DNA of 36,415 nucleotides. Origin: Syntrophomonadaceae bacterium. GTDB taxonomy: Bacteria > Bacillota > Dethiobacteria > DTU022 > UBA8154. Positions 1 to 7,993 of the stretch are shown here, one piece after another (the stretch's first letter is position 1; each line of letters begins with the position of its first letter). Below the pieces are notes generated by a model, which saw only the letters and a list, made by a program, of their open reading frames with translations, was not told where the DNA came from and searched no databases. The translations under genes and the position numbers were made by a program. The DNA lies in the NCBI GenBank assembly GCA_007135125.1, contig SLJK01000145.1:1-36415 (forward strand), read 5' to 3'.

Positions 1-69
1 AAAATAAATTTTTTAATATTTTTTTATATTTAGGGAGGATTTTTTAAAAAAGGGGTTGAATATATTAAA

Positions 70-99
70 AAAGTGGTGTAAAGTGGTGTAAAGTGGTAT
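70..99 (+). promoter_or_regulatory. MraZ operator: three tandem 10-bp repeats
   Basis: Three head-to-tail 10-bp units, AAAGTGGTGT, AAAGTGGTGT and AAAGTGGTAT, lie 39-68 bases before the mraZ ATG. MraZ proteins autoregulate the dcw operon by binding directly repeated boxes with about one helical turn between them; AAAGTG-type boxes are known for mollicute and Firmicute MraZ. A possible -35 (TTGAAT) lies at 56-61, but no convincing -10 at normal spacing is visible, so the exact promoter is unresolved. The call as operator is inference from repeat sequence, spacing and position. Confidence 0.75.
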
Positions 100-137
100 A
101 AGATAAAAAGATCTAAGAAGTGAGTGGGGTAAAGAAT

Positions 138-569
138 ATGCTCATCGGAGAATACTTTCATACCCTCGATAAAAAGGGGCGGGTAATTGTACCGGCCCGC
201 TTCAGGGACGAACTGGGTGATGAGTTTATTATTACCCGTGGGCTGGATAACTGTCTTTTCTTATACCACACTCGGGAATGGGCCAAATTGGAAAGTAAGC
301 TTAAAGCGCTTCCCTTTACGAAGGCAGAAGCTCGTGCTTTCATGCGACTGTTTTTTTCCGGCGCCTCAGAGGTAGAAGTGGATAAGCAGGGTCGTATTCT
401 TATCCCTCCTTCCCTAAGGGAACATGCAGGCCTTATAAAAGACACAGTTTTTATCGGTGTTTCCAGTAGAGCGGAGATTTGGAGTCTGGAAAATTGGGAA
501 AAATATAGTAAGAGTTCTGACCTGTCTTTTGAACAGGTAGCAGAGAAAATGATGGACTTTAATTTTTAG
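138..569 (+). CDS. mraZ: MraZ, transcriptional regulator of the dcw cluster
   Basis: MraZ is a ring-forming DNA-binding protein of the AbrB/SpoVT-like swapped-hairpin fold that binds repeats upstream of its own operon. The protein shows two typical MraZ halves, the first with [20 protein letters not shown] and the second with [19 protein letters not shown]. The ORF track starts at GTG 120, but ATG 138 gives the canonical N-terminus MLIGEYFHT and a 143-residue protein, the usual family length; a GTGGGG stretch lies about 8 bases upstream. It is the first gene of the cluster and is followed after 13 bases by rsmH. The three boxes just upstream are its likely binding sites. Confidence 0.95.
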   Translation: MLIGEYFHTLDKKGRVIVPARFRDELGDEFIITRGLDNCLFLYHTREWAKLESKLKALPFTKAEARAFMRLFFSGASEVEVDKQGRILIPPSLREHAGLIKDTVFIGVSSRAEIWSLENWEKYSKSSDLSFEQVAEKMMDFNF

Positions 570-582
570 TGACAGGAGAAAA

Positions 583-1575
583 ATGGGTTACTCAGTGACG
601 GATGCAAACCATGGTCATATCCCTGTGATGGTGCAAGAGACTTTAAAATTTTTGCAACCGGCGCCAGGCAAAATTATTGTTGATGCTACACTGGGAGCGG
701 GTGGGCATGCTGAAATGTTACTAAAAAAAATGACTTCAAAAGGAATGGTTATAGGTATTGACTGCGATAGCCATGCCTTGGAAACAGCGAAAAAGCGTCT
801 TGCTTTATGGGGTGATAATTTCAGGGCTATTCATGGCAATTTTCAAGCCCTGGAAAAGTTGCTTGGTAGGCATGGGATTAAAAAGATAGATGGATTGCTC
901 TTTGATTTGGGAGTTTCCTCCATGCAGCTAGATTCTCCACAGCGTGGATTTACCTATAGAGATGATGCACCTCTTGATATGCGCATGGACCAAACTCTTT
1001 CCCAGACAGCGCTCCAAGTGTTAAAGGAAATGCCTCGCCGCGAACTCTCTCGTATTTTTAAGGAGTACGGGGAAGAACGATGGGCGGCAAAGATAGCTTA
1101 TCTTATTGACAGGCATCGTCGTACAAAGGGAGATATTCAAAGTAGCGGCCAGCTTGTAGAGCTCATAAAAGAAGCCATTCCTCCCGGAGCCAGGCATGGC
1201 AGAGGACATCCGGCCAAACGAGTTTTCCAAGCTCTTCGAATTAAGGTTAACAAGGAACTTGAGAGCCTGGAAAGGGCGCTGGTACAGGGAACACAGATTC
1301 TTAAACCGGGCGGAAGGATCGTTGTCATATCCTATCATTCACTGGAAGACAGAATTGTTAAAAAGTACTTTAAAGAGGTTTCGAGGGAATGTATATGTCC
1401 CCCCAAAATACCGGTCTGTTGCTGCGGATGGACGCCTTTGCTTAAGGTTCTTACCGGGAGGCCTTTAAGGCCTGCAAGCGATGAGATTGAGCGCAATCCA
1501 CGAGCTGCCAGTGCGCGTTTTAGAGCAGCAGAAAGAACTCACCGTCTTATCAGTTCAAACAACTATGGTAGGTGA
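583..1575 (+). CDS. rsmH: 16S rRNA (cytosine1402-N4)-methyltransferase RsmH
   Basis: RsmH (MraW) uses S-adenosylmethionine to methylate N4 of C1402 in 16S rRNA at the ribosomal P site. The SAM-binding loop DATLGAGGHAEMLL is near residues 34-47, followed by LLFDLGVSSMQLDSPQRGF and the late motif VVISYHSLEDRIVKKYF, all hallmarks of the family. Length 330 residues is slightly above the usual 310-315. The ATG is preceded by AGGAG at good spacing. The last codons run into the ftsL ribosome binding site with only 5 bases between the genes, so they are probably co-translated. Confidence 0.96.
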   Translation: MGYSVTDANHGHIPVMVQETLKFLQPAPGKIIVDATLGAGGHAEMLLKKMTSKGMVIGIDCDSHALETAKKRLALWGDNFRAIHGNFQALEKLLGRHGIKKIDGLLFDLGVSSMQLDSPQRGFTYRDDAPLDMRMDQTLSQTALQVLKEMPRRELSRIFKEYGEERWAAKIAYLIDRHRRTKGDIQSSGQLVELIKEAIPPGARHGRGHPAKRVFQALRIKVNKELESLERALVQGTQILKPGGRIVVISYHSLEDRIVKKYFKEVSRECICPPKIPVCCCGWTPLLKVLTGRPLRPASDEIERNPRAASARFRAAERTHRLISSNNYGR

Positions 1576-1580
1576 ATTAA

Positions 1581-1970
1581 TTGTTAGCCCACAAAGAAAA
1601 ACCAAGATTGGATTATTTCAAAGACGGACGTTCGGTAAAAAAACAAACCTCCAGTATAGTTCATCCTACTTCAAGTACTAGACGATTATACAATCAAAAG
1701 GAAAGTCTATTGCTTGTCTGCTTGATTTTTTGTTTAATAGTGATTGGTGTTGGCTTAATCAGTCAGTACAGCCAGGTAGTAGCGATAAACTACCAGATTC
1801 AGCAAACCACAAGAGAGATAAATGAACTACATATAGAGAGACAGCACCTGGAAATAAAGGTAAATAGGCTGAGTTCACTGGAAAGAATAGAAAATATTGC
1901 TAAAAATGATCTAGGTTTGCAATACCCCGAAAATAGACAGTGGCTTCTTATCTCTGCAGTTAAGGATTAA
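1581..1970 (+). CDS. ftsL: Cell division protein FtsL
   Basis: A small bitopic divisome protein. A basic cytoplasmic N-terminus of about 40 residues is followed by one membrane segment (LLLVCLIFCLIVIGVGLIS, about 43-61) and an extracytoplasmic heptad-like helix (about 65-110) ending in the FtsL-typical pattern IAKNDLGLQYPE. FtsL forms a complex with FtsQ/DivIB and a DivIC-type partner and helps activate FtsW-FtsI. Primary sequence is poorly conserved, so the call rests on topology, size (129 residues) and position between rsmH and ftsI. It starts with TTG preceded by an AGGTG-like site at suitable spacing. Confidence 0.9.
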   Translation: MLAHKEKPRLDYFKDGRSVKKQTSSIVHPTSSTRRLYNQKESLLLVCLIFCLIVIGVGLISQYSQVVAINYQIQQTTREINELHIERQHLEIKVNRLSSLERIENIAKNDLGLQYPENRQWLLISAVKD

Positions 1971-1997
1971 GTCGCAGGATAAAAGGAGGGCGGCATA

Positions 1998-3728
1998 ATG
2001 TCTAGAGATCCGGTTTCAATTTTACATATTAGGAAAAGAATCCTAGCTATTTTTTTTATAACAACACTTTTTTTGGCTGCCCTACTTTCTAGGTTGGGGT
2101 GGATTCAATTTGTGATGGCCGACGAATTGCAGCAAAGGGCCTGGGCACAGTGGAATCGGAGTGTCCCGGCCCTTTCTTCCAGGGGGAATATTTTTGACCG
2201 TAACGAGAACCTGTTGGCCGGCAGCGCTATGGCGGAAACTGTAGTAGCTCTTCCTTTACAAATAGAAGATCATTTTTTAACGGCCAGAGCGCTTGCCCCT
2301 CTTTTGGAAATAAGCGAAGAGCGTATCCTGGAACTAATTACTCAAGAACGTGCAGCAGTGTATTTAGAAAGAAGAGTTGATGATGAAATAGTACGTGAAA
2401 TTGAGCTGTTGGATTTGCCGGGCATTATTTTTAGACAAGAACCCAAGCGATATTATCCCAACGATAACCTTCTGTCTCAGGTATTGGGTTTTGTGGGGAC
2501 GGACCAGGGTTGGAGTGGCTTGGAAATTTATTTCGAAGAAGAGCTTAAAGGGTTGGACGGCAATCTGGTATTTCCTACCGACAACAAAGGACGGGAAATT
2601 CCTGGGGTACGCAGTTTTATTCCAGCCAGGGAAGGGTTGGATCTCTATTTGACGATAGATGAAACTATTCAATTTATTGTAGAAAGGCAACTTTCGCAGG
2701 CTATGAATGAGTATTCGCCTCAGAAAGCTATGGCGTTGGCTGTCGATCCCCAGACCGGCCAAATATTGGCTGCTGCCTCAAAGCCAGATTTTAACCCAAA
2801 TAATTTTAGCGAATATGAAAATGAACATTGGCCGCTACTTCCTGTAACAGATACTTTTGAACCTGGATCGACCTTTAAAATTATCCCTCTTGCTGCTGCT
2901 ATCGAAGAAGGGCTGTATAATAGAGAAGAAAAGATCACTTGCGAAGGTTCTGTCCAAATCTCAGGTCATACTGTTCGCTGTTGGACTTCTTCTAAGGGAG
3001 GGCACGGGGAGATTGATTTTTTTGAGGCGGTGCTGCATTCCTGTAATCCTGCTTTTATAGAAATAGGAGAAAAGCTTGGTCCCCAAAAAATGTTTGATTA
3101 TGTGCGAGCTTTCGGATTTGGTTCACGAACAGGGGTTGATTATCCAGGTGAGGGAAGTGGTCTACTTTTCAGACCCGAGCAAGTACGGAGCTTAGAGCTT
3201 GCCACCTCTTCTTTTGGGCAGGGAATTTCTGTTACTCCTATCCAGCAGGTGATGGCTATTTCTACTATAGCCAATGGCGGCAAACTTATGCAACCTTATA
3301 TTGTAGGGGAAATACGGGACTCTGAAGGGGAAACCACTACTAAAAGGGAACCCGAGTTGGTCCGCCAGGTTGTTTCAGAGTATACAGCAGCGGAAGTTGC
3401 TCTTATTATGGAAAAAGTAGTAAAAGAGGGCAGTGGTGTAAACGCTTATATTGACGGTTACCGTATAGCAGGTAAAACGGGAACAGCTCAAAAAGTTGGT
3501 TCCGATGGCACTTATATACCTGGTGAATATATTCTTTCTTTCATTGGTTTTGCGCCCATCGAAGATCCCCAGTTCCTTCTATATGTTGCCGTCGATGGTG
3601 CCAAAAGAGGTCCCCAATGGGGTTCCCAGATAAGTGCTCCTCTTTTTGGGAATATTATGAAGGATGTGCTTTCTTACCTGGAGATCCCCCCCCAAGAAGT
3701 TCTTTCGGAAGGCGAAGATCCTGAATAA
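1998..3728 (+). CDS. ftsI: Class B penicillin-binding protein, septal transpeptidase (FtsI/PbpB/SpoVD type)
   Basis: Monofunctional D,D-transpeptidase that crosslinks septal peptidoglycan together with FtsW. A cytoplasmic basic stretch and one membrane anchor (about 15-37) precede the PBP dimerisation domain (about 57-210, starting SRGNIFDRNENLLA) and the transpeptidase domain. The three active-site motifs are visible: STFK at 291-294, SCN at 348-350 and KTG at 493-495. No C-terminal PASTA domain is present: the protein ends soon after the transpeptidase, unlike B. subtilis PbpB and SpoVD. The ATG is preceded by AGGAGG at 8 bases. It could be annotated spoVD; the cluster position fits either, and the lack of PASTA argues mildly against SpoVD. 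Confidence 0.93.
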   Translation: MSRDPVSILHIRKRILAIFFITTLFLAALLSRLGWIQFVMADELQQRAWAQWNRSVPALSSRGNIFDRNENLLAGSAMAETVVALPLQIEDHFLTARALAPLLEISEERILELITQERAAVYLERRVDDEIVREIELLDLPGIIFRQEPKRYYPNDNLLSQVLGFVGTDQGWSGLEIYFEEELKGLDGNLVFPTDNKGREIPGVRSFIPAREGLDLYLTIDETIQFIVERQLSQAMNEYSPQKAMALAVDPQTGQILAAASKPDFNPNNFSEYENEHWPLLPVTDTFEPGSTFKIIPLAAAIEEGLYNREEKITCEGSVQISGHTVRCWTSSKGGHGEIDFFEAVLHSCNPAFIEIGEKLGPQKMFDYVRAFGFGSRTGVDYPGEGSGLLFRPEQVRSLELATSSFGQGISVTPIQQVMAISTIANGGKLMQPYIVGEIRDSEGETTTKREPELVRQVVSEYTAAEVALIMEKVVKEGSGVNAYIDGYRIAGKTGTAQKVGSDGTYIPGEYILSFIGFAPIEDPQFLLYVAVDGAKRGPQWGSQISAPLFGNIMKDVLSYLEIPPQEVLSEGEDPE

Positions 3729-3889
3729 AAGCGGCTGGTTCATAGTCATTAATGTTTATGAAGATAAAGCAGGGGATTTCTCAAAATACTTCAATATGTT
3801 AAGCAGACATGTGCATAATGTGCATAAGAAGATAGTTGTTATGTTCCTGGTTTTACTGAGCAGGATCAAGCTAGCTTGCTGCAGGCAAC

Positions 3890-3929
3890 CTACTGAAAAG
3901 TCTGCTGAAAAGGTACTTTTCAGTAGACT
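3890..3929. repeat. Overlapping inverted repeats (two mutually exclusive hairpins) before murE
   Basis: CTACTGAAAAGT (3890-3901) is a perfect 12-bp inverted repeat of ACTTTTCAGTAG (3915-3926). A second arm, AGTCTGCTGAAAAG (3899-3912), pairs with CTTTTCAGTAGACT (3916-3929) at 13 of 14 positions with a 3-base loop. The two left arms compete for the same right arm. No T-tract follows, so it is not a simple terminator. The right arm contains the proposed -35 hexamer of the murE promoter, which suggests an operator. Confidence 0.7.
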
Positions 3930-3945
3930 TGGATTAAGGTATAAT
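3917..3945 (+). promoter_or_regulatory. Candidate sigma-A promoter for murE and downstream genes
   Basis: TTTTCA at 3917-3922, a 17-base spacer and a perfect TATAAT at 3940-3945. The -35 matches the consensus at four of six positions and lies inside the right arm of the inverted repeat. A promoter here would let murE onward be transcribed apart from mraZ-ftsI. Predicted by pattern only. Confidence 0.55.
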
Positions 3946-4062
3946 AATCAAGACCACTTTCCCTTATAAATAAGCCTTTTCTTAATGGAGCAGCATATAC
4001 TACTGGTTTGCCACCACCCGGAAAGAACAAGCTAATTTAAAATTATGAACGGAGAGAAGACA

Positions 4063-5583
4063 GTGGAAAAAATTACAGAACTGGAACGTTTACTGGAAAC
4101 TCTCCATTATATTGACGTTGAAGGGCAAACAAAAATTTCAATCCGTGGTCTGGAGTGTCGTTCAGAAAAGGTTAAACCAGGTTATATCTTTTTTTGTCTG
4201 GAAGGCGGTAGAGCAGATGGTCACGATTTTATACCTCAGGCAATTGAAGCCGGTGCTGTGGCGGTAGTGTTGGAAAAGGAAAGAGAAGTTCAAGGCGCCT
4301 CAAAAATCCTTGTCCCTAACGTTCGTATGGCGATGGCGGTGATGGCTGAATTATTTTGGGGTTCACCTTCCCAGGAGCTTTGTCTTATTGGTGTTACAGG
4401 GACTAATGGGAAAACGACTACCACTCATCTTATTGAAGCAGCTTTGCGTGATCAATCGTACAGGACAGCTCTTTTAGGAACAATAAAATATCGAATTGGA
4501 GATGAGATCTTGCCGGTGTTAGCGACAACCCCGGAAGCTGTGGACTTACAAAAAATATTGTATCACATGGTGCAAAAACGAGTAGAGTATGCCGTTATGG
4601 AGGTTTCTTCCCATGCATTGGAGTTGAACCGGGTATCAGGGTGTGATTTTGATATAGCTGTTTATACTAATATCACAGAAGATCACCTGGATTTTCACAA
4701 AAATTTTGAACGTTACCGTGCTGCTAAAGGTAAGTTGTTTTCACAGCAGGGGGGCAGCGTTTTGAAAGGTAATGCTCCGCGTTTTGCTGTTTTGAACCGT
4801 GATGATAGGCATTACAACTTTTTTTTGCGGCAGACGACAGTTCAAGCCGTGTCCTACGGAATTGAAAAAAAGGCCGATGTGCAGGCAGAAAATATCTATA
4901 TCAGCGGTCACGGAGTATCTTACTTGTTGCGTACGCCCTGGGGAACGGAAAATTTTTCGCTGAAGTTAACAGGAAAATTTAGTGTGTATAATGCCCTGGC
5001 AGCAACAACTGTTGCACTTTTAAAGGGAGTCCCTATTTCAGCGATAAAAAATTCTTTAGAATCAGTTGGTGGTATTTCTGGTCGCTTTGAACGTGTAGAT
5101 GTTGGTCAGGATTTTTTGGTCATTATTGATTATGCTCATACACCTGATGGATTGGAGAATATTTTGCAAGCAGCCAAGCATTTTGTGGAGGGGAATATTA
5201 TTACCATTTTTGGTTGCGGTGGAGAGCGTGATAAAGGTAAAAGGCCGGTTATGGGCCGTATCGCTGGAAAATACAGTAATTATTGTATAATTACCTCTGA
5301 CAACCCCAGGGGAGAGGATCCCGGGCGCATAATTGAAGAAATAGAGATCGGTTTGCGGGAGAATAAAGATTTTGGCAGTGGTTACGCGGTGCAGAGTGAT
5401 AGGTTTGAAGCTATTAAACTGGGGATAGAACTTGCCCGTTCTGGGGACATGGTGATCATTGCCGGTAAAGGACACGAAAGTTACCAGGTGTTTAGCGATT
5501 GTACTATCCCCTTTAATGATCGTGAGATTGCGGCAGAACTTTTGGCAAAAAGGATACAAAGCAAAACAAGGGAGAAAAGTTAA
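4063..5583 (+). CDS. murE: UDP-MurNAc-tripeptide synthetase MurE (meso-diaminopimelate-adding)
   Basis: ATP-dependent cytoplasmic ligase that adds the third amino acid to UDP-MurNAc-L-Ala-D-Glu. The ATP-binding motif GTNGKTTT starts at residue 113. The motif DNPR at 413-416 is the signature of meso-diaminopimelate-specific MurE, so the wall is predicted to be of the A1-gamma type. The track begins at ATG 4045, which has no ribosome binding site; GTG 4063 has GGAGAG seven bases upstream and gives 506 residues, so it is preferred. It overlaps murF by one base (TAATG), indicating translational coupling. Confidence 0.95.
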   Translation: MEKITELERLLETLHYIDVEGQTKISIRGLECRSEKVKPGYIFFCLEGGRADGHDFIPQAIEAGAVAVVLEKEREVQGASKILVPNVRMAMAVMAELFWGSPSQELCLIGVTGTNGKTTTTHLIEAALRDQSYRTALLGTIKYRIGDEILPVLATTPEAVDLQKILYHMVQKRVEYAVMEVSSHALELNRVSGCDFDIAVYTNITEDHLDFHKNFERYRAAKGKLFSQQGGSVLKGNAPRFAVLNRDDRHYNFFLRQTTVQAVSYGIEKKADVQAENIYISGHGVSYLLRTPWGTENFSLKLTGKFSVYNALAATTVALLKGVPISAIKNSLESVGGISGRFERVDVGQDFLVIIDYAHTPDGLENILQAAKHFVEGNIITIFGCGGERDKGKRPVMGRIAGKYSNYCIITSDNPRGEDPGRIIEEIEIGLRENKDFGSGYAVQSDRFEAIKLGIELARSGDMVIIAGKGHESYQVFSDCTIPFNDREIAAELLAKRIQSKTREKS

Positions 5584-6986
5584 TGTTTTTTTCAGTAGAA
5601 AACATTATAAATATCACTAAAGGAGAGCTTTGGGCAGGTAAGCTTGAAGGAAGGTTTGAAACTGCCATCATAGATTCTCGCGAAGCCTGCAGTGGTGCGC
5701 TTTTTTTCCCCTTAGAAGGAGAAAAGGATGATGGGCATAACTTTATAGTTGATGCTCTGGAAAGAGGGGCTGCCGGTTCCCTCATAGCCAGGGAGTGGTT
5801 AGACAGATTCAAAGATAAATGTATCCCTAAGAAAAAGAACATTATCATTGTAGATAATGTTTTGGATGCTTTGCATAAATTGGCTTTGAACCATCGTAAT
5901 CGGTTTTCCATACCGGTTGTAGCTGTGACAGGCAGTAATGGAAAGACCACTACCAAAGATCTTATAGCTGCTGTGCTTTCCAGCAGCTTTTGTGTATTGA
6001 AAACAGAAGGAAATTATAATAACCATCTGGGTCTACCACTTACCCTTCTTAAATTGAACGAGACACATCAAATAATGGTGCTGGAGTTGGGGATGAGAGG
6101 AGCGGGTGAGATAGCGCAGCTAACTTCTCTTTGCAGGCCTACTGTGGGAGTGATCACCAACATTGGCGAAGCACACCTGGAGATGTTGGGGACCAAGGAA
6201 AATATTGCCTGCGCCAAGGGGGAACTGCTTAAAGGAATGGAAGCAGGGGGAAAGGCTATTTTAAATGGTGATGATCCACATTTAAGGACTCTTGGAGATT
6301 ATTTTCGGGGGAAGGTATGTTACTATGGTTTCCAGAAGTCGCTAGATTTACAGGCGCTTGATTGTTATCTGGAGCAGGAAGGCTATTCTTTCAATGCCGT
6401 TCTGCCTGACGGTTGTATTAAAAAATTTTGGATTCCTCGGCCGGGTAAGCATAACGTTTACAATGCACTAGCTGCAATAGCAGTAGGAATAACTGCACAT
6501 TTAGAACCGGGTATAATTGAGCAAGGTTTGGCAAGTGCAAATTTTTCGAAGATGCGAACAGAAAATATTTGGCTTGATAACAACTGTTGTATTATTAACG
6601 ATGCCTATAATGCTAACCCTACTTCTATGAAATACGCTTTAGGGGTTTTGGAAGAATGGAATAATAAGTTTACTAAGATCGCTGTCCTGGGTGATATGCT
6701 CGAATTGGGGAGTGCAGCAGAAGAGGGGCATTTAGAAGTAGGACGCTTCCTGGCTGGGTTAAATATTGATTATTTGATTACTGTAGGTGAGAAGGCTCTG
6801 GCGATTGCCAGGGGTGCTTTGGAAAAAGGTTTTCCTGCTGAGCGTGTATTTAAAGTTGAAAACTGCGAGAACGTCATGCCAGTTTTGGAATCCATAAACT
6901 TAAGTGAAGCATATCTCCTTGTCAAAGGTTCACGCGGGATGGAGATGGAAAGCGTGGTTGAGGAGTTGATCGGAAAATATAACTAA
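5583..6986 (+). CDS. murF: UDP-MurNAc-tripeptide:D-Ala-D-Ala ligase MurF
   Basis: Adds the D-alanyl-D-alanine dipeptide, the last cytoplasmic step in building the pentapeptide precursor. The Mur-ligase ATP motif GSNGKTTTKD starts at residue 117, followed by the central-domain signatures EGNYNNHLGLPLTLL and NIGEAHLEMLGT, and NDAYNANPTSM in the C-terminal domain. At 467 residues it is of normal length. The ATG overlaps the murE stop and has GGGAG upstream. It lies in the same Mur-ligase run as murE, mraY and murD. Confidence 0.96.
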   Translation: MFFSVENIINITKGELWAGKLEGRFETAIIDSREACSGALFFPLEGEKDDGHNFIVDALERGAAGSLIAREWLDRFKDKCIPKKKNIIIVDNVLDALHKLALNHRNRFSIPVVAVTGSNGKTTTKDLIAAVLSSSFCVLKTEGNYNNHLGLPLTLLKLNETHQIMVLELGMRGAGEIAQLTSLCRPTVGVITNIGEAHLEMLGTKENIACAKGELLKGMEAGGKAILNGDDPHLRTLGDYFRGKVCYYGFQKSLDLQALDCYLEQEGYSFNAVLPDGCIKKFWIPRPGKHNVYNALAAIAVGITAHLEPGIIEQGLASANFSKMRTENIWLDNNCCIINDAYNANPTSMKYALGVLEEWNNKFTKIAVLGDMLELGSAAEEGHLEVGRFLAGLNIDYLITVGEKALAIARGALEKGFPAERVFKVENCENVMPVLESINLSEAYLLVKGSRGMEMESVVEELIGKYN

Positions 6987-7009
6987 GAGCATGAAAAGGG
7001 AGTGTTTCT

Positions 7010-7975
7010 TTGCCAACACCAGTTTACTATGTTGTAGTATTCGCTTTATTGGTAAGCCTTGCCACATGTCCACTATACATTATATTTTCTCGTCGGTTAC
7101 AATTTGGGCAGCAAATAAGACTTGATGGTCCCCAACAGCATTTGAAAAAGGCTGGAACCCCTACCATGGGCGGCATTGTTTATTTGTTCTCTTTCGTAGT
7201 TGCCCTCATCTTATTTGCACCCAAAACTCCTTTTCTGCTCATGCTTATATTAATAACTTTGGCCGGCGCTTTTTTAGGTTTTCTTGACGACTTCCAAAAA
7301 GTTATTCGAAGGCAGTCACTGGGGCTCAAAGCCAGGCAAAAACTATTAGGGCAGTTTGTTTTTACAGTGGTTTTTTATTATTTATTACAGCTTTATGGAC
7401 ATTCGACAGTAGTTGGTGTTCCTTTTTCGTCGTTACAAATAGATTTTGGTCATTTCTATTTCCTTCTGATTTTTTTGATGCTTACGGGAACTTCTAATGC
7501 TGTTAATCTTACTGATGGTATAGATGGGTTGGCTGCCGGAACGGTTATATTGGGACTTTTTACATTTCTTATGATAGCTTACTGGCAGGGAATGACCGAT
7601 GTAGTTTATTTCTGCGGTGCATTGATCGGTGCCTGTATGGGTTTCTTGGTTTTTAACATCCATCCGGCGCGCATTTTCATGGGTGATGTGGGCTCCCTCT
7701 CTTTAGGCGCTGCTTTGGCTGCCGTAGCCATTATTACCAAGTCTGAATTGTATTTGGTAATTATAGGTGGGGTGTTTGTTTTGGAAACTATGTCTGTAAT
7801 TGTACAGGTATTGTACTTTCGCTTAACCGCACGAAGAGTGTTTTTGATGAGCCCTTTACATCACCATTTTGAATTTAAAGGATGGCCCGAATGGCATGTA
7901 GTTATTGGTTTTTGGGCGCTTGGTTTATGCTTTGCTGTGCTGGGGCTTATAGTTCATACCCCCCTGATGCAGTAA
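7010..7975 (+). CDS. mraY: Phospho-MurNAc-pentapeptide transferase MraY
   Basis: Polytopic membrane enzyme that transfers phospho-MurNAc-pentapeptide to undecaprenyl phosphate to form lipid I. The Asp-Asp pair of GFLDDF (93-94), the NLTDGIDGLA motif (about 166-175), GDVGSLSLG (from 225) and the histidine motif PLHHHFE (about 282-288) are all present. It has about ten hydrophobic segments and 321 residues, typical for the family. It starts with TTG after an AAAGGGAGTG ribosome binding site. It sits between murF and murD as in most Firmicutes. Confidence 0.96.
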   Translation: MPTPVYYVVVFALLVSLATCPLYIIFSRRLQFGQQIRLDGPQQHLKKAGTPTMGGIVYLFSFVVALILFAPKTPFLLMLILITLAGAFLGFLDDFQKVIRRQSLGLKARQKLLGQFVFTVVFYYLLQLYGHSTVVGVPFSSLQIDFGHFYFLLIFLMLTGTSNAVNLTDGIDGLAAGTVILGLFTFLMIAYWQGMTDVVYFCGALIGACMGFLVFNIHPARIFMGDVGSLSLGAALAAVAIITKSELYLVIIGGVFVLETMSVIVQVLYFRLTARRVFLMSPLHHHFEFKGWPEWHVVIGFWALGLCFAVLGLIVHTPLMQ

Positions 7976-7993
7976 AAGATTGTTAGAAATGGA

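Larger units (their letters stand above)
3729..4062. other. Intergenic region between ftsI and murE
   Basis: About 330 bases without a convincing gene. The track ORF 3664-3969 mostly overlaps ftsI out of frame and has no recognisable protein, so it is not called. The region holds a tandem 9-bp direct repeat TGTGCATAA (3810-3818, 3819-3827), the competing inverted repeats at 3890-3929 and a probable promoter at 3917-3945, listed separately. No rho-independent terminator with a T-tract is seen after ftsI. Confidence 0.6.

Noticed and set aside
3664-3969. 101-codon plus-strand ORF overlapping the end of ftsI
   Set aside because: Its first part is the ftsI 3' end read in another frame, and the rest crosses the inverted repeats and promoter. 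No protein family is recognised and no ribosome binding site is visible.
5062-5559. 165-codon minus-strand ORF opposite murE
   Set aside because: It is antisense to the conserved C-terminal half of MurE, has no recognisable domain and no ribosome binding site of note.
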